Notes under the pieces: model-generated | Seen by the model: only the letters and a program-made list of their open reading frames with translations | Told to the model about the DNA's origin: nothing | Database searches by the model: none | Shown here: positions 1 through 7,404 of the stretch, piece by piece | How the letters are laid out: every line of letters begins with the position of its first letter | Numbering within the stretch: the first letter of the stretch is position 1 | Program-made: the position numbers and the translations under genes | Assembly: GCA_041748175.1 (NCBI GenBank) | Contig: JBGTDU010000045.1 | Coordinates: forward strand, 1 to 36,445 | DNA: 36,445 bases | Reading direction: 5' to 3' | DNA from: JAHEJB01 sp041748175 | Lineage (GTDB): Bacteria; Bacteroidota; Rhodothermia; Rhodothermales; Rubricoccaceae

Positions 1-138
1 ACGAGATTGAGCGCCTGTTCCGCCGACTCAAGGGGTTCAGGCGAATCTTCTCTCGTTTTGATAAGCTCGACGTCATGTTCCTAGCCTTTATAAACTTCGC
101 CCTGATCGTCGAAGCACTCCGTTAGTGTTAACAGGCCC
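1..138 (+). mobile_element. IS5-family insertion sequence, right end (5' part outside window)
   Basis: The window opens inside the last codons of an IS5-type transposase. Immediately after its stop comes TGTTAACAGGCCC (126-138), whose reverse complement GGGCCTGTTAACA has the form of an IS5/IS427-group terminal inverted repeat. It is followed by TAG at 139-141, which could be part of a short TA/TNA/CTAG-type target duplication. The left end lies outside the window, so neither the duplication nor the element's integrity can be confirmed. The element ends about 240 bp before the dxs start. Confidence 0.75.
3..125 (+). CDS. IS5-family transposase, C-terminal fragment (partial)
   Basis: The frame from base 3 gives 40 residues ending EIERLFRRLKGF...FRRIFSRFDKLDVMF...ALIVEALR and a TAG stop at 123-125. 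This is the standard C-terminus of IS5-family DDE transposases, containing the E-x6-K/R helix that carries the last catalytic acidic residue and its downstream basic residue. The enzyme cuts and pastes the element's inverted repeats. Only the 3' end lies in the window, so completeness of the gene cannot be judged. The stop codon directly abuts the terminal repeat, as is usual in compact IS elements. Confidence 0.8.
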   Translation, partial: EIERLFRRLKGFRRIFSRFDKLDVMFLAFINFALIVEALR

Positions 139-314
139 TAGTTCGAACGGACTCGATGAATCCCCACTGTGCGAAAGGGCTCATTTGGTTTCAGCAATGT
201 TGTCACAAGTGCTTCCGGTCGACGCAGGGTTGGATCCTGATTGGCTTCGCCTACTACCGATTTCGACAGCATACCTCGAATCCCCGATTCCTCATCCGCT
301 CAGGGCCCATTCCG

Positions 315-322
315 TATATTTG
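315..322 (+). promoter_or_regulatory. Candidate -7 promoter element (TATATTTG) for dxs
   Basis: TATATTTG matches the Bacteroidota sigma-A -7 consensus TAnnTTTG exactly and lies 58 bp before the chosen dxs start. No good -33 TTG is seen at the expected spacing. The element lies between the IS end and the gene, so native transcription of dxs may not depend on the IS. Confidence 0.4.
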
Positions 323-380
323 CGCGATTCGCGCGACGAAAGCGCCTGTAGCATCCACTCAAAATCAGCCCTTTCCCTCC

Positions 381-2321
381 ATGGCCGAGCATCAGTTCGT
401 TCCTGGTCCTTTACTTTCAAGGATTGATAGACCGGCAGACTTGCGTGAGCTTTCGATTGGCCAGCTTCCACAGGTCTGCGACGAGCTCCGACAATACATC
501 GTTGATATCGTATCCGTACATGGCGGCCACTTTGGGGCATCGCTCGGGGTGGTAGAGCTGACAGTCGCGCTGCACTACGTTTACAACACTCCGGTCGATC
601 AGATTGTGTGGGATGTGGGCCACCAGGCGTACGGCCACAAAATCCTGACGGGCCGCCGCGATGTGTTCCCGACGAACAGGAAGTACGGAGGAGTTTCCGG
701 GTTTCCGAAACGTTCGGAGTCGGAATACGACACATTTGGCGTAGCACACGCATCCACGTCTATAAGTGCGGCGCTCGGCATGGCGAAAGCACGCGACATC
801 CTCGACTCCGACAACAGGGTCGTCGCCGTGATTGGCGACGGCGCGATGAGCGGCGGCCTTGCCTTTGAAGGCCTCAACAACGCCGGCGCCGATGAATCCG
901 ACCTTGTTGTTATACTGAACGACAACCGCATCTCCATCGACCCCAATGTTGGTGCCCTGCATGAGTACCTCGCCCGCGTTTCTGCGAGTGGTGGGTGGAA
1001 CGCACTCAAAGACGATGTGTGGTCTTTCTTCGAGAAGCTTGAGGGCCTCGGAGGCCACACGCTGCAAAGGATAGCGTCGAAGGTCGAGGACGGCATCAAA
1101 GCCGCGATTACACCGGGAATGCTATTCGAAGCCCTCGGCTTCCGCTACATAGGGCCGATTGATGGCCACGATGTAAAGTCTGTTACGAACCGTTTGCAAG
1201 AGGTTCGCAAGTTGCGCGGCCCCATTCTGCTCCACGTCACTACGGTTAAAGGGAAAGGCTTTACGCCGGCGGAAGAGGACCAGGTGAAATGGCATGCGTC
1301 CAGTTCGCCGTTCGACAAGCTGACTGGTGCTAGCCTCGCTGCGCCTTCAGCAAACGGCAAAAAGGCTCCAAACTGGCAGGATGTTTTCGGTAGAGCGATT
1401 GTTGAACTCGCCGAGCTTGACCAGCGCGTCGTCGGCGTAACAGCTGCGATGCCTAGCGGAACGAGCCTGAAGTACATGCTCGAGGAAATGCCCGACAGGG
1501 CTTTTGACGTGGGCATTGCCGAGATGCACGGTGTGGTCTTCGCGGCAGGGCTTGCTACACAGGGATTGCGCCCGTTCGTTGCCATCTACTCGACCTTCTT
1601 GCAGCGGGGCTTCGATGGCATCGTGCACGATGTAGCATTGCAGCATCTGCCGGTTGTTTTTTGCATGGACCGGGCCGGCGTTGCCGGTGCCGATGGGCCC
1701 ACGCACCACGGCGCGCTGGACATCCCGTACTTGCGCTGCGTACAGCACATGGTTTGCGCGGCTCCACTAGACGAGCAGGATCTTCGGGATTTGATGTATA
1801 CCGGGTTGATGCAGGAGGATGGCCCGTTTGCCATCCGGTATCCGCGCGGTGCTGCTACCGGGATGACTCTTCGGACCGGTTTCGAAACGCTACAAATCGG
1901 CAAGGGCCGCAGAATTGCGACGGGTTCTGATGTCGCTTTCGTTACGTATGGTGCCATTGGTCTCTACGTGGACGAAGCCCGCCATCGCCTTGCGACGAGG
2001 GGCATTGAGGCCGCGCATTATGACCTCAGGTTCTGCAAACCGCTTGACCACGCCCTTTTGACGGAGGTCTTTACCGGCTTCGACAAGATCATCACGGTTG
2101 AAGACGGCGTCGTCGAAGGAGGCGCGGGCTCCGCTGTTGTTGAATGGGCAAGCGATCATGGGTTCGCGGGTCCAATGGTCCTAAGGCTTGGGCTTCCGGA
2201 TCGATTCGTGGAACACGGCTCGCAGCGACAGCTTCACGATGAAGTCGGGATTGGCCCCGACGGACTCGTTGAAAGCGCTCTTCAACTCGTCGGCGACCGC
2301 CAGAGTGTTGAGGCCGCATAA
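381..2321 (+). CDS. dxs: 1-deoxy-D-xylulose-5-phosphate synthase
   Basis: This cytoplasmic thiamine-diphosphate enzyme condenses pyruvate with glyceraldehyde 3-phosphate, the first step of the MEP pathway to isoprenoids. The 646-residue product has the family's usual length. It shows the N-terminal HQAYGHKILTGRR region, the ThDP/Mg motif GDGAMSGGLAFEGLNNAG with ILNDNRISIDPNVG, the transketolase-type pyrimidine domain with FDVGIAEMHGVVFAAGLA, DRAGVAGADGPTHHGALDIPYLR, and a C-terminal transketolase domain ending near GLPDRFVEHGSQRQL. The frame is open back to an ATG at 156, but those 75 extra residues have no family counterpart, so the ATG at 381 (MAEHQFVPG) is preferred. A TAnnTTTG-type element lies at 315-322. 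The gene is followed on the same strand by the small protein at 2414. Confidence 0.95.
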   Translation: MAEHQFVPGPLLSRIDRPADLRELSIGQLPQVCDELRQYIVDIVSVHGGHFGASLGVVELTVALHYVYNTPVDQIVWDVGHQAYGHKILTGRRDVFPTNRKYGGVSGFPKRSESEYDTFGVAHASTSISAALGMAKARDILDSDNRVVAVIGDGAMSGGLAFEGLNNAGADESDLVVILNDNRISIDPNVGALHEYLARVSASGGWNALKDDVWSFFEKLEGLGGHTLQRIASKVEDGIKAAITPGMLFEALGFRYIGPIDGHDVKSVTNRLQEVRKLRGPILLHVTTVKGKGFTPAEEDQVKWHASSSPFDKLTGASLAAPSANGKKAPNWQDVFGRAIVELAELDQRVVGVTAAMPSGTSLKYMLEEMPDRAFDVGIAEMHGVVFAAGLATQGLRPFVAIYSTFLQRGFDGIVHDVALQHLPVVFCMDRAGVAGADGPTHHGALDIPYLRCVQHMVCAAPLDEQDLRDLMYTGLMQEDGPFAIRYPRGAATGMTLRTGFETLQIGKGRRIATGSDVAFVTYGAIGLYVDEARHRLATRGIEAAHYDLRFCKPLDHALLTEVFTGFDKIITVEDGVVEGGAGSAVVEWASDHGFAGPMVLRLGLPDRFVEHGSQRQLHDEVGIGPDGLVESALQLVGDRQSVEAA

Positions 2322-2413
2322 CCATCTTCGTCGGAGACGTGTGACTTTGGCTGGTCGTTTGGAATCCTAGTCGTCCACCGGGCGTCTACCGTCGAAGTCA
2401 TTCAAACGCAGTC

Positions 2414-2923
2414 ATGCTGCCTTCGCTCCCTCCCAACGCACGAGTCTGGCTCTTCACACCGGATCGGATTCTTTCCAGTGACGATCAGGATTCCATCGTG
2501 GCGCAAGCGAAATCGTTTGCGAGCACGTGGATGTCCCACGGCAGGCCTGTGCACGGAGAAGTCGAGTTGCTCCACGGCTGTGTGCTCGTTGTCGGGGCCT
2601 GTATCGAAGAAGAAGGTTCGAACGCTGGTATTTCCGGATGTGGGATTGACGGCCTCGTGCATGCCGTCGAGGCAACAGCATTCCGTCTTGGGTTTTCCTG
2701 GACAAGAGCGTTGGACGTAGCCTACTATGACGACGATGAGGTTTTGCGGACGGTATCCAGATCCGAATTCAGACGCCTCGCAAGAGATGGGCACATCACG
2801 CCCGAATCCGTCGTTCTCGACCTGAGCAGTACGTCGGTTGGCGATCTTCGCAGGCGCGGCGTCAAGCTTCGGGCGGCTGATTCCTGGCACATCAGCCTCC
2901 TTCCGCTCGCGCAGGCGGTGTGA
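2414..2923 (+). CDS. Bacteroidota-type conserved protein of unknown function ('ABC transporter ATPase' family in databases)
   Basis: The 169-residue soluble protein resembles a short family, common in Bacteroidota, that databases label 'ABC transporter ATPase' although it has no Walker A, signature or Walker B motif. Visible family-like features are the N-terminal RVWLFTPDR strand, the STWMSHGRPVHGEVELLHG segment, the ISGCGIDGLVHAVE patch with small residues and one Cys, and the C-terminal ADSWHISLLPL. There is no signal peptide or membrane segment. It follows dxs by 92 bp on the same strand and may be co-transcribed. The assignment rests on remembered pattern similarity; the function is unknown and the ATPase label should not be taken literally. 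Confidence 0.7.
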   Translation: MLPSLPPNARVWLFTPDRILSSDDQDSIVAQAKSFASTWMSHGRPVHGEVELLHGCVLVVGACIEEEGSNAGISGCGIDGLVHAVEATAFRLGFSWTRALDVAYYDDDEVLRTVSRSEFRRLARDGHITPESVVLDLSSTSVGDLRRRGVKLRAADSWHISLLPLAQAV

Positions 2924-3020
2924 TTGACCCACCTCGCCTGGAGCCAAGAGCAGGCATTCGAGCGAGCACCTCGATTCGGCGCAGTGGCCTCGCGAAATTG
3001 ATAGGATCCTGTTCGTCGGA

Positions 3021-3039
3021 TGTGCGTCACAAACGCACA
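3021..3039. other. Short perfect hairpin (7-bp stem) upstream of the L,D-transpeptidase gene
   Basis: TGTGCGT (3021-3027) and ACGCACA (3033-3039) are perfectly complementary around the 5-nt loop CACAA. No T-run follows on either strand, so an intrinsic terminator is unlikely. It could be an operator or a weak RNA hairpin in the 218-bp gap between the two genes. Confidence 0.25.
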
Positions 3040-3141
3040 ACAGAGTGCCATGTCGTTCCCTTGGAAGCACCAACGACCTACACTATTTGGCGTCGTATAC
3101 TGTTAAGTTCGGTACGCAGGAGCTTCTCACACCCCACAACC

Positions 3142-4143
3142 ATGCGGATTTTTGCCCTTTCCATTCTCGCGGCCGCGGCGTTCTACGCCCCACGGATCCA
3201 GGCCCAGTCGTCTTCGACGGCGGCGGATGCGCTAATCTCACAGGATCTGGCGGAGGATCTTGGTACAGACTATTTCAGCCAGGCCTGGCTCATCGACACG
3301 ATGGAACGTCGGACAGGGTCGCTGGATCAGGTGCCGAATGTGACGTATCGGTACCACGTGATTCCGGAAGGGCTGAACCGCCTTCGTGCGCGCCTGCACG
3401 TGTATAGCCTTTTTGGTAATCATGAGATCGTCAAGCCTCTATTGTGGCTCTTGAATCGCAACGATTTGGAGGATTTGCACCCTGGCGATACCCTGATCGT
3501 TCCGAGCCAGTTCAATCTGGATTTCCGCGCCTACTCCCCATTCCCGCGCTACTACCCAGCGGCGCGGACCATGGAGAAAATTGTCATTTTGGACAAAAGC
3601 GTCCAGGCTTGGGGTGCCTACCATTTCGGGGAGCTCCAGCGCTGGGGTATCATTTCAACCGGGGTACAGTCCAACCGGACACCGAGCGGACGTTTCAACG
3701 TCAACTGGAAAGTGGACTACCGCGTCTCTACACTGAGTCCTGGTGTCATTAATCCGGCTGCATCGAATGAGCTTTGGGAGATGTATTGGGTCATGAACCT
3801 GCACGAGGCGCGTGGCATACACATGCACCAGTATGCGCTGCCCACCAGTGGACCCGCAAGTCACGGCTGTATCCGTATGCTGGAACCGGACGCGATATGG
3901 CTATTTAACTGGACCGATAGCTGGAATAAGACCGGCGGCGATGCCATCTCGTCCGTTGGCGCTACGATCAACAGCCAGGGCACAATCGTGCTCATCATTG
4001 GGCACGATATCAATGGACCGCCATCGCCGTTCATTTCCCGCCCCGATTATCCTGTCCAGATGCTCGTGCGACTCCCCTCGAATCCGTACGATGTGCCTCC
4101 GGGAAGCCCTCAGCAAGAACAGTTCGATCGGCGCCGAGGCTAG
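3142..4143 (+). CDS. Secreted L,D-transpeptidase (YkuD domain)
   Basis: This protein probably acts in the periplasm on peptidoglycan, forming 3-3 cross-links or attaching proteins through a cysteine acyl-enzyme. The 333-residue product starts with a signal peptide (MRIFALSILAAAAFYAPRIQAQ). A LysM-like stretch follows around residues 95-130 (LLWLLNRNDLEDLHPGDTLIVP). The YkuD domain runs from about residue 145 (MEKIVILDKSVQAWGAY) to 285. The catalytic signature SHGCIRM places the nucleophile at Cys243, with the upstream histidines in GIHMHQYALPTSGPA. The frame is open upstream to 2920, but the signal peptide fixes the start at 3142. The gene converges on the arsenate-reductase-like gene with an 11-bp gap. 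Confidence 0.9.
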   Translation: MRIFALSILAAAAFYAPRIQAQSSSTAADALISQDLAEDLGTDYFSQAWLIDTMERRTGSLDQVPNVTYRYHVIPEGLNRLRARLHVYSLFGNHEIVKPLLWLLNRNDLEDLHPGDTLIVPSQFNLDFRAYSPFPRYYPAARTMEKIVILDKSVQAWGAYHFGELQRWGIISTGVQSNRTPSGRFNVNWKVDYRVSTLSPGVINPAASNELWEMYWVMNLHEARGIHMHQYALPTSGPASHGCIRMLEPDAIWLFNWTDSWNKTGGDAISSVGATINSQGTIVLIIGHDINGPPSPFISRPDYPVQMLVRLPSNPYDVPPGSPQQEQFDRRRG

Positions 4144-4154
4144 AATCTAAATCG

Positions 4155-4574
4155 TCACACGCTCTTTTCGCGCCCGAACGTGTCATCGATCCAAAGGCCG
4201 ATTGCATCTCGAACGGAGCGAAATGCGGCCAGTCGTTCCTCGTCGGAACCCACGACGGCAGATGGGTCGGGGAAGCTCTTGTGGATGTTGCGCCGTTTGG
4301 CAGGGATGTAGGGGCAGGCTTCCTTTGCGGAATCACAAACGGTCACGACGTAATCCAAAGGCTGGTTTACGTACACGTCAACGTGCTCAGAGCGGTGCGC
4401 CCTGATATCGATGCCTACGTCCAACATCGCCTCGACTGCAATTGGATTGAGGCCTCCGGGTTCGGTGCCTGCGCTTAGCGACAGGTAGCGGTCGCCGAAA
4501 CGCGAGCGAAGGAGGCCCTCTGCCATCTGCGAGCGGGCGGAATTGTGGGTGCAGAGGAAGAGGACGGTTTCCAC
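4155..4574 (-). CDS. arsC: Arsenate reductase (thioredoxin-type) / low-molecular-weight phosphatase family
   Basis: Thioredoxin-coupled ArsC reduces arsenate to arsenite on a low-molecular-weight phosphotyrosine-phosphatase scaffold. From the preferred GTG start the product is 139 residues, the family length. The P-loop CTHNSARSQ (C8-x5-R14) is intact, the resolving cysteines are C80 and C87 in VTVCDSAKEACP, and the acid/base loop is FPDPS (Asp103). All three redox cysteines support reductase rather than plain phosphatase activity. The frame also has an ATG at 4679, but that would add 35 unrelated residues and overlap the CAP gene by 31 bp; an in-frame GTG near 4610 is another option. No arsR, arsB or acr3 is nearby, so a phosphatase or stress role remains possible. 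Confidence 0.85.
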   Translation of the reverse strand: METVLFLCTHNSARSQMAEGLLRSRFGDRYLSLSAGTEPGGLNPIAVEAMLDVGIDIRAHRSEHVDVYVNQPLDYVVTVCDSAKEACPYIPAKRRNIHKSFPDPSAVVGSDEERLAAFRSVRDAIGLWIDDTFGREKSV

Positions 4575-4648
4575 GATGTTGCCGTGCGCGTTGGTCGTTC
4601 CCGAATATCGCACACATAAACCCGTCGGGGCTACTGCGTCACGATTCG

Positions 4649-5146
4649 CTAGCGTGGACTCCCAAGAACGTGGGTCCAATAGAGGTCAACTTCAGCTGCT
4701 CCCATTTCAATAAAGCCAGGATTCATAAGGTTGGCGCAATGGCCAGGGCTTTCTGCCCAGTCCTCAACCACCTCGGCAACCGAAGCCTGGTAGCGCGCGA
4801 TATTCTCGCCTACCCGGCGCCACGAATAGCCCCGCTGCGAAACTCGGTCGCCAACCGTGCTACCATCTGACCCGACGTGGTCGAAATATTTGTGTCGGGC
4901 CATATCCTCCGTATGATCCCGCGCAGCGGATTCGAGCGCGCCGTTCCAAACAAGCGGGTCCGTTGGCGGATAGTAATCATCTCCGCACGTTTTCCCCTCT
5001 GCGCGAATCGCGTTGATGGAGGCGAGCATCGCACCCCATTCGGCGGAGGGCGGCTCGGCGGCACCCTGGGGCAACAACCCAGCAATGCCATCGCAGCCGG
5101 AGAATATTGTTGCGAGCGTCCAAAAAACGAACGGTGAGATTCGCAT
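4649..5146 (-). CDS. CAP-domain (SCP/PR1, YkwD-like) putative lipoprotein
   Basis: The 165-residue protein has a short hydrophobic N-terminus ending in a lipobox-like FSGC, with Cys18 as likely lipidation site, so it is probably membrane-anchored on the outer face of a membrane. The rest is a bacterial CAP domain: INAIRAEGKTCG..YYPPTDPLVWNGALESAARDHTEDMARHKYFDHVGSDGS, then GENIARYQ, then WAESPGHCANLMNPGFIEMGAA and a final strand with YWTHVLG. The His, Glu and His residues expected in the CAP cavity (HTEDMA, GENIA, SPGHC) are present. Substrates of bacterial CAP proteins are mostly unknown. It lies on the minus strand downstream of the DsbD-N-like gene. Confidence 0.88.
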   Translation of the reverse strand: MRISPFVFWTLATIFSGCDGIAGLLPQGAAEPPSAEWGAMLASINAIRAEGKTCGDDYYPPTDPLVWNGALESAARDHTEDMARHKYFDHVGSDGSTVGDRVSQRGYSWRRVGENIARYQASVAEVVEDWAESPGHCANLMNPGFIEMGAAEVDLYWTHVLGSPR

Positions 5147-5263
5147 GACTCCAACGGAAGGCTTCCGTAGAGCATTCGTCCGATTTCAAGCGACGTTAAA
5201 CCACTCCGATGTTTGTCGCCCTGTCTTTCCCGCAATCCGCCTCAACCTCCGCAAAAGTCGCTC

Positions 5264-5794
5264 TCAAAGGCTGCTTCGGCCAGTAACTTCGAACCGGACG
5301 CTGTACGGAAACGTTTTCACTGGTAAGCACAGTTCGTCGTTGCACGCCGCGTAGCGAAGCCTTCCTGTTACGCGGTGTTCGCCCACGTCCGCATTCCTGC
5401 CCACTTGAAACCCTTGCCAGATACGGGCGCTGCTTTCATAATACGTGTAGTCGGCATCAAGCCCGGAATCGTGGCCGCGAAGGGCTTGGGATTCAGATAG
5501 TGGTCCATACGATGCGATTCCATCAGGCAATGCGTCCCATTCCAACTCAAGCGGCCGACCGGCGGGCGAGTTGATTGCGTAGACCCTCCAGCCTTCAGCA
5601 ATTTCAGCGGAGAGGGTGAGGTACACACGGTCACCCGCGGTGAATGAAGACGTCATCCGAGGCGCCGTTGATGGCGGACGAGCGGATGCCGACCACTCCA
5701 CCACCATCTCAGGAACCACAACACCGAACTGGGCCCTGGAAGCCGGGGCCATCAGTATGAATCCTATCAGGAGCGCGATAATTGTGCGGGTCAT
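5264..5794 (-). CDS. Secreted stand-alone DsbD N-terminal (disulfide-corrector) domain protein
   Basis: The 176-residue product begins with a signal peptide (MTRTIIALLIGFILMAPASRAQ), so it acts outside the cytoplasm. The remainder resembles the DsbD alpha/'disulfide bond corrector DsbC' immunoglobulin-like domain: SFTAGDRVYLTLSAEIAEGWRVYAINSPAGRPL in the middle and the redox motif YAACNDELCLPV near the end, with Cys151 and Cys156. In DsbD this domain passes electrons from the membrane domain to periplasmic partners. Here the membrane and thioredoxin parts are absent. The frame is open to 5983, but the signal peptide fixes the ATG at 5794. The partner that reduces it is not in the window. Confidence 0.85.
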   Translation of the reverse strand: MTRTIIALLIGFILMAPASRAQFGVVVPEMVVEWSASARPPSTAPRMTSSFTAGDRVYLTLSAEIAEGWRVYAINSPAGRPLELEWDALPDGIASYGPLSESQALRGHDSGLDADYTYYESSARIWQGFQVGRNADVGEHRVTGRLRYAACNDELCLPVKTFPYSVRFEVTGRSSL

Positions 5795-5813
5795 AGTTCG
5801 AGCGGATCGGTGT

Positions 5814-5900
5814 TCAAGCGTCGAAATTCCACAACGGGTGAGCCGAAATGAAGATCCAACCGACAGCGCCGAGCAGCAAGAAAGTCCACAGCCAGACCAC
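5814..5900 (-). CDS. Possible small single-span membrane peptide (28 aa)
   Basis: A GTG-initiated frame sits between rplI (stop at 5928) and the DsbD-N-like gene (start at 5794), with gaps of 27 and 19 bp. An in-frame TAA lies just upstream of its start. The product is rich in Trp, Leu, Phe and Gly and contains one helix-length hydrophobic stretch (WLWTFLLLGAVGWIFISAH) with a short polar tail ending NFDA. A purine-rich AACGAGGG stretch lies just before the start. It could encode a real small membrane protein filling the operon gap, or be a chance frame. Conservation across relatives would decide. Confidence 0.35.
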   Translation of the reverse strand: MVWLWTFLLLGAVGWIFISAHPLWNFDA

Positions 5901-5927
5901 GAACCCTCGTTAGACAAGGCCGACGGA

Positions 5928-6491
5928 TCAGGCGGTGCCCTCTTCCTCGGTCGCGACTTCTTCTTCGTACTGCGCAACTTCATCGTCGACAGTTTCTTCG
6001 ACCTGCATCTCGACTTCGGCAGGGCGTGATGCGTCGGGCGCGCGGGCCATGTCTGGCTCGACGGCGATCTTGATTTCTGCTGTATGCTCTGGATGGAGTT
6101 TCACCGTCGCGGGATAGACTCCGGTCAGCCGGATCTCTTCGTTGAGTACAATCTTCCGCCGATCTACGTCGAAGCCTTTCGCCGCCAAGGCTTCAGCTAC
6201 CTGCTGCGTCGTCACCGTCCCGAACAGGCGATTCTCTTCGCCGACCGGCATCTTGATAACGAGCTCAATGGTCCCAAGTCGAGCGGCAAGGGCCTCTGCA
6301 TCCTTGCGTTTCTGCTCGAACTTGTGTGCGCGCTGGCGCGATTCCTCCGCGTAGCGGAGTGTATTGCTCTTGTTAGCAATGACGGCGAGGCCGCGCGGAA
6401 TCAGGAAATTGCGCCCATACCCGGCCTTTACATCCACAACCTGGCCGGCGAGACCAAGGCTAGTGTGGTCTTCCTTGAGAATGACTTTCAT
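5928..6491 (-). CDS. rplI: 50S ribosomal protein L9 with acidic C-terminal tail
   Basis: L9 binds 23S rRNA at the base of the L1 stalk and helps maintain reading frame. The N-terminal domain is canonical: MKVILKEDHTSLGLAGQVVDVKAGYGRNFLIPRGLAV. The linker helix and C-terminal domain (GTIELVIKMPVGEENRLFGTVTTQQVAEAL...IRLTGVYPATVKLHPEHTAEIKIAVE) follow. At 187 residues it is about 35-40 longer than typical L9; the excess is a Glu/Asp/Val-rich tail (MQVEETVDDEVAQYEEEV) after the folded domain. The frame is open to 6554, but MKVIL at 6491 is the conserved start. It is the third gene of the rpsF-rpsR-rplI cluster. Confidence 0.96.
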   Translation of the reverse strand: MKVILKEDHTSLGLAGQVVDVKAGYGRNFLIPRGLAVIANKSNTLRYAEESRQRAHKFEQKRKDAEALAARLGTIELVIKMPVGEENRLFGTVTTQQVAEALAAKGFDVDRRKIVLNEEIRLTGVYPATVKLHPEHTAEIKIAVEPDMARAPDASRPAEVEMQVEETVDDEVAQYEEEVATEEEGTA

Positions 6492-6588
6492 AGGAGTAAT
6501 TGTTGGTGCGTAGCGCGTTGTCGGCTGGTGTTTGGAGAAGAGGCACAATGCCAAACTTCCACGAACAGGAAGCCGAGAGAGCGAGGCG

Positions 6589-6876
6589 CTACTTCACGTT
6601 ATCGGCGATAAACGGCAATAGTGCTACCTGGCGCGCGCGCTTGATAGCCGTCGTCAGCTGACGCTGGAATTTCGCGGACACGCCCGAAAGACGCCGCGGA
6701 AGTATGTTGCCCTGTTCGTTCAGATAGCGCTTGAGCGTCTCAACATCTTTATAGTCGATGTACTCGACACCCGCCTCTTTGAACGGGCACTTGGGCTTGT
6801 GGTACTTAGCGCCGGGCGCTGCGGTTCGAGCGATGGCCTCGGCACCAGCAGGCGCGCCTTGAAACTCTTCTGCCAT
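6589..6876 (-). CDS. rpsR: 30S ribosomal protein S18
   Basis: This 95-residue protein binds S6 on the 30S platform. The core is clear: CPFKEAGVEYIDYKDVETLKRYLNEQGNILPRRLSGVSAKFQRQLTTAIKRARQVALLPF. The N-terminal 30 residues (Ala/Gly-rich, MAEEFQGAPAGAEA) form a longer leader than in E. coli S18. A single cysteine is present in the KPKCPF motif. It lies between rpsF (44-bp gap) and rplI (97-bp gap), the conserved arrangement. Confidence 0.97.
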   Translation of the reverse strand: MAEEFQGAPAGAEAIARTAAPGAKYHKPKCPFKEAGVEYIDYKDVETLKRYLNEQGNILPRRLSGVSAKFQRQLTTAIKRARQVALLPFIADNVK

Positions 6877-6919
6877 GATAGGTTTGGGGTCGTCAGAATC
6901 TAAAAAACAGGGACGCGCG

Positions 6920-7306
6920 CTATGCGGTTACCGCTTCGAGGTCAGCCTGTGCAGGCTGGGCGGCACGCTCGGCCTTCTGGGCCTCGTAGTGCCGCGTCAT
7001 CTTGGCATCAAATCGCAAAACCATGTGGCGCATGATGTCGTCGTTGATGCGCATAACGCGGTCGAACTTCGCGTTGAATTCTGTCGCATTGCCATGCGTG
7101 AAGTAAACATTGACGTAGAAGCCATTCCGTTTCTTCTGGATCGGGTAGGCCAACCTCTGGCTTCCCATCTGGACGACTTCCTTGACGTCGCCGCCGTTTT
7201 CGCGGATGTATTTGAGCACGCGCTCTGCAATGTCCTGCGTTTGCTCGTCGTTAAGTACGGGGTTGATGATGTACATCAACTCGTACAATGCTGACTGTTC
7301 AGCCAT
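6920..7306 (-). CDS. rpsF: 30S ribosomal protein S6
   Basis: S6 pairs with S18 on the small-subunit platform. The 128-residue product shows the ferredoxin-like fold segments: LYELMYIINPVLNDEQTQDIAERVLKYIRENGGDV, MGSQRLAYPIQKKRNGFYVNVYF and NAKFDRVMRINDDIMRHMVLRFD. A C-terminal Ala/Glu-rich tail follows, as in many S6 proteins. The start at 7306 is supported by a strong GGAGG ribosome-binding site at 7316-7320. It is the first gene of the ribosomal cluster; the 250-bp leader carries a small hairpin just upstream of the ribosome-binding site and heptanucleotide repeats. Confidence 0.97.
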   Translation of the reverse strand: MAEQSALYELMYIINPVLNDEQTQDIAERVLKYIRENGGDVKEVVQMGSQRLAYPIQKKRNGFYVNVYFTHGNATEFNAKFDRVMRINDDIMRHMVLRFDAKMTRHYEAQKAERAAQPAQADLEAVTA

Positions 7307-7315
7307 CGTGTTTTC

Positions 7316-7341
7316 CCTCCGGAATACGTGGTTTTACGTAT
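7316..7341 (-). promoter_or_regulatory. rpsF leader: strong Shine-Dalgarno plus adjacent hairpin
   Basis: On the minus strand ATACGT (7341-7336) pairs with ACGTAT (7329-7324) around a six-base AAAACC loop. It is followed at once by TTCCGGAGGG, containing the GGAGG ribosome-binding site at 7320-7316. The position directly before the ribosome-binding site would suit S6:S18 autoregulation, which in other bacteria uses a leader hairpin with a CCG element. Membership of that motif class is a guess; only the hairpin and GGAGG are seen. Confidence 0.4.
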
Positions 7342-7404
7342 GCCCGTCTGCAGAATGAAGTTCAGCGGCGAGCAGGGTGAAGTCACGGAAGATAAGGGGC
7401 GTGA

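Noticed and set aside
156..380. 75-residue N-terminal extension of Dxs
   Set aside because: Cys/Arg/Phe-rich sequence with no counterpart in the family; the internal ATG at 381 gives the normal Dxs length.
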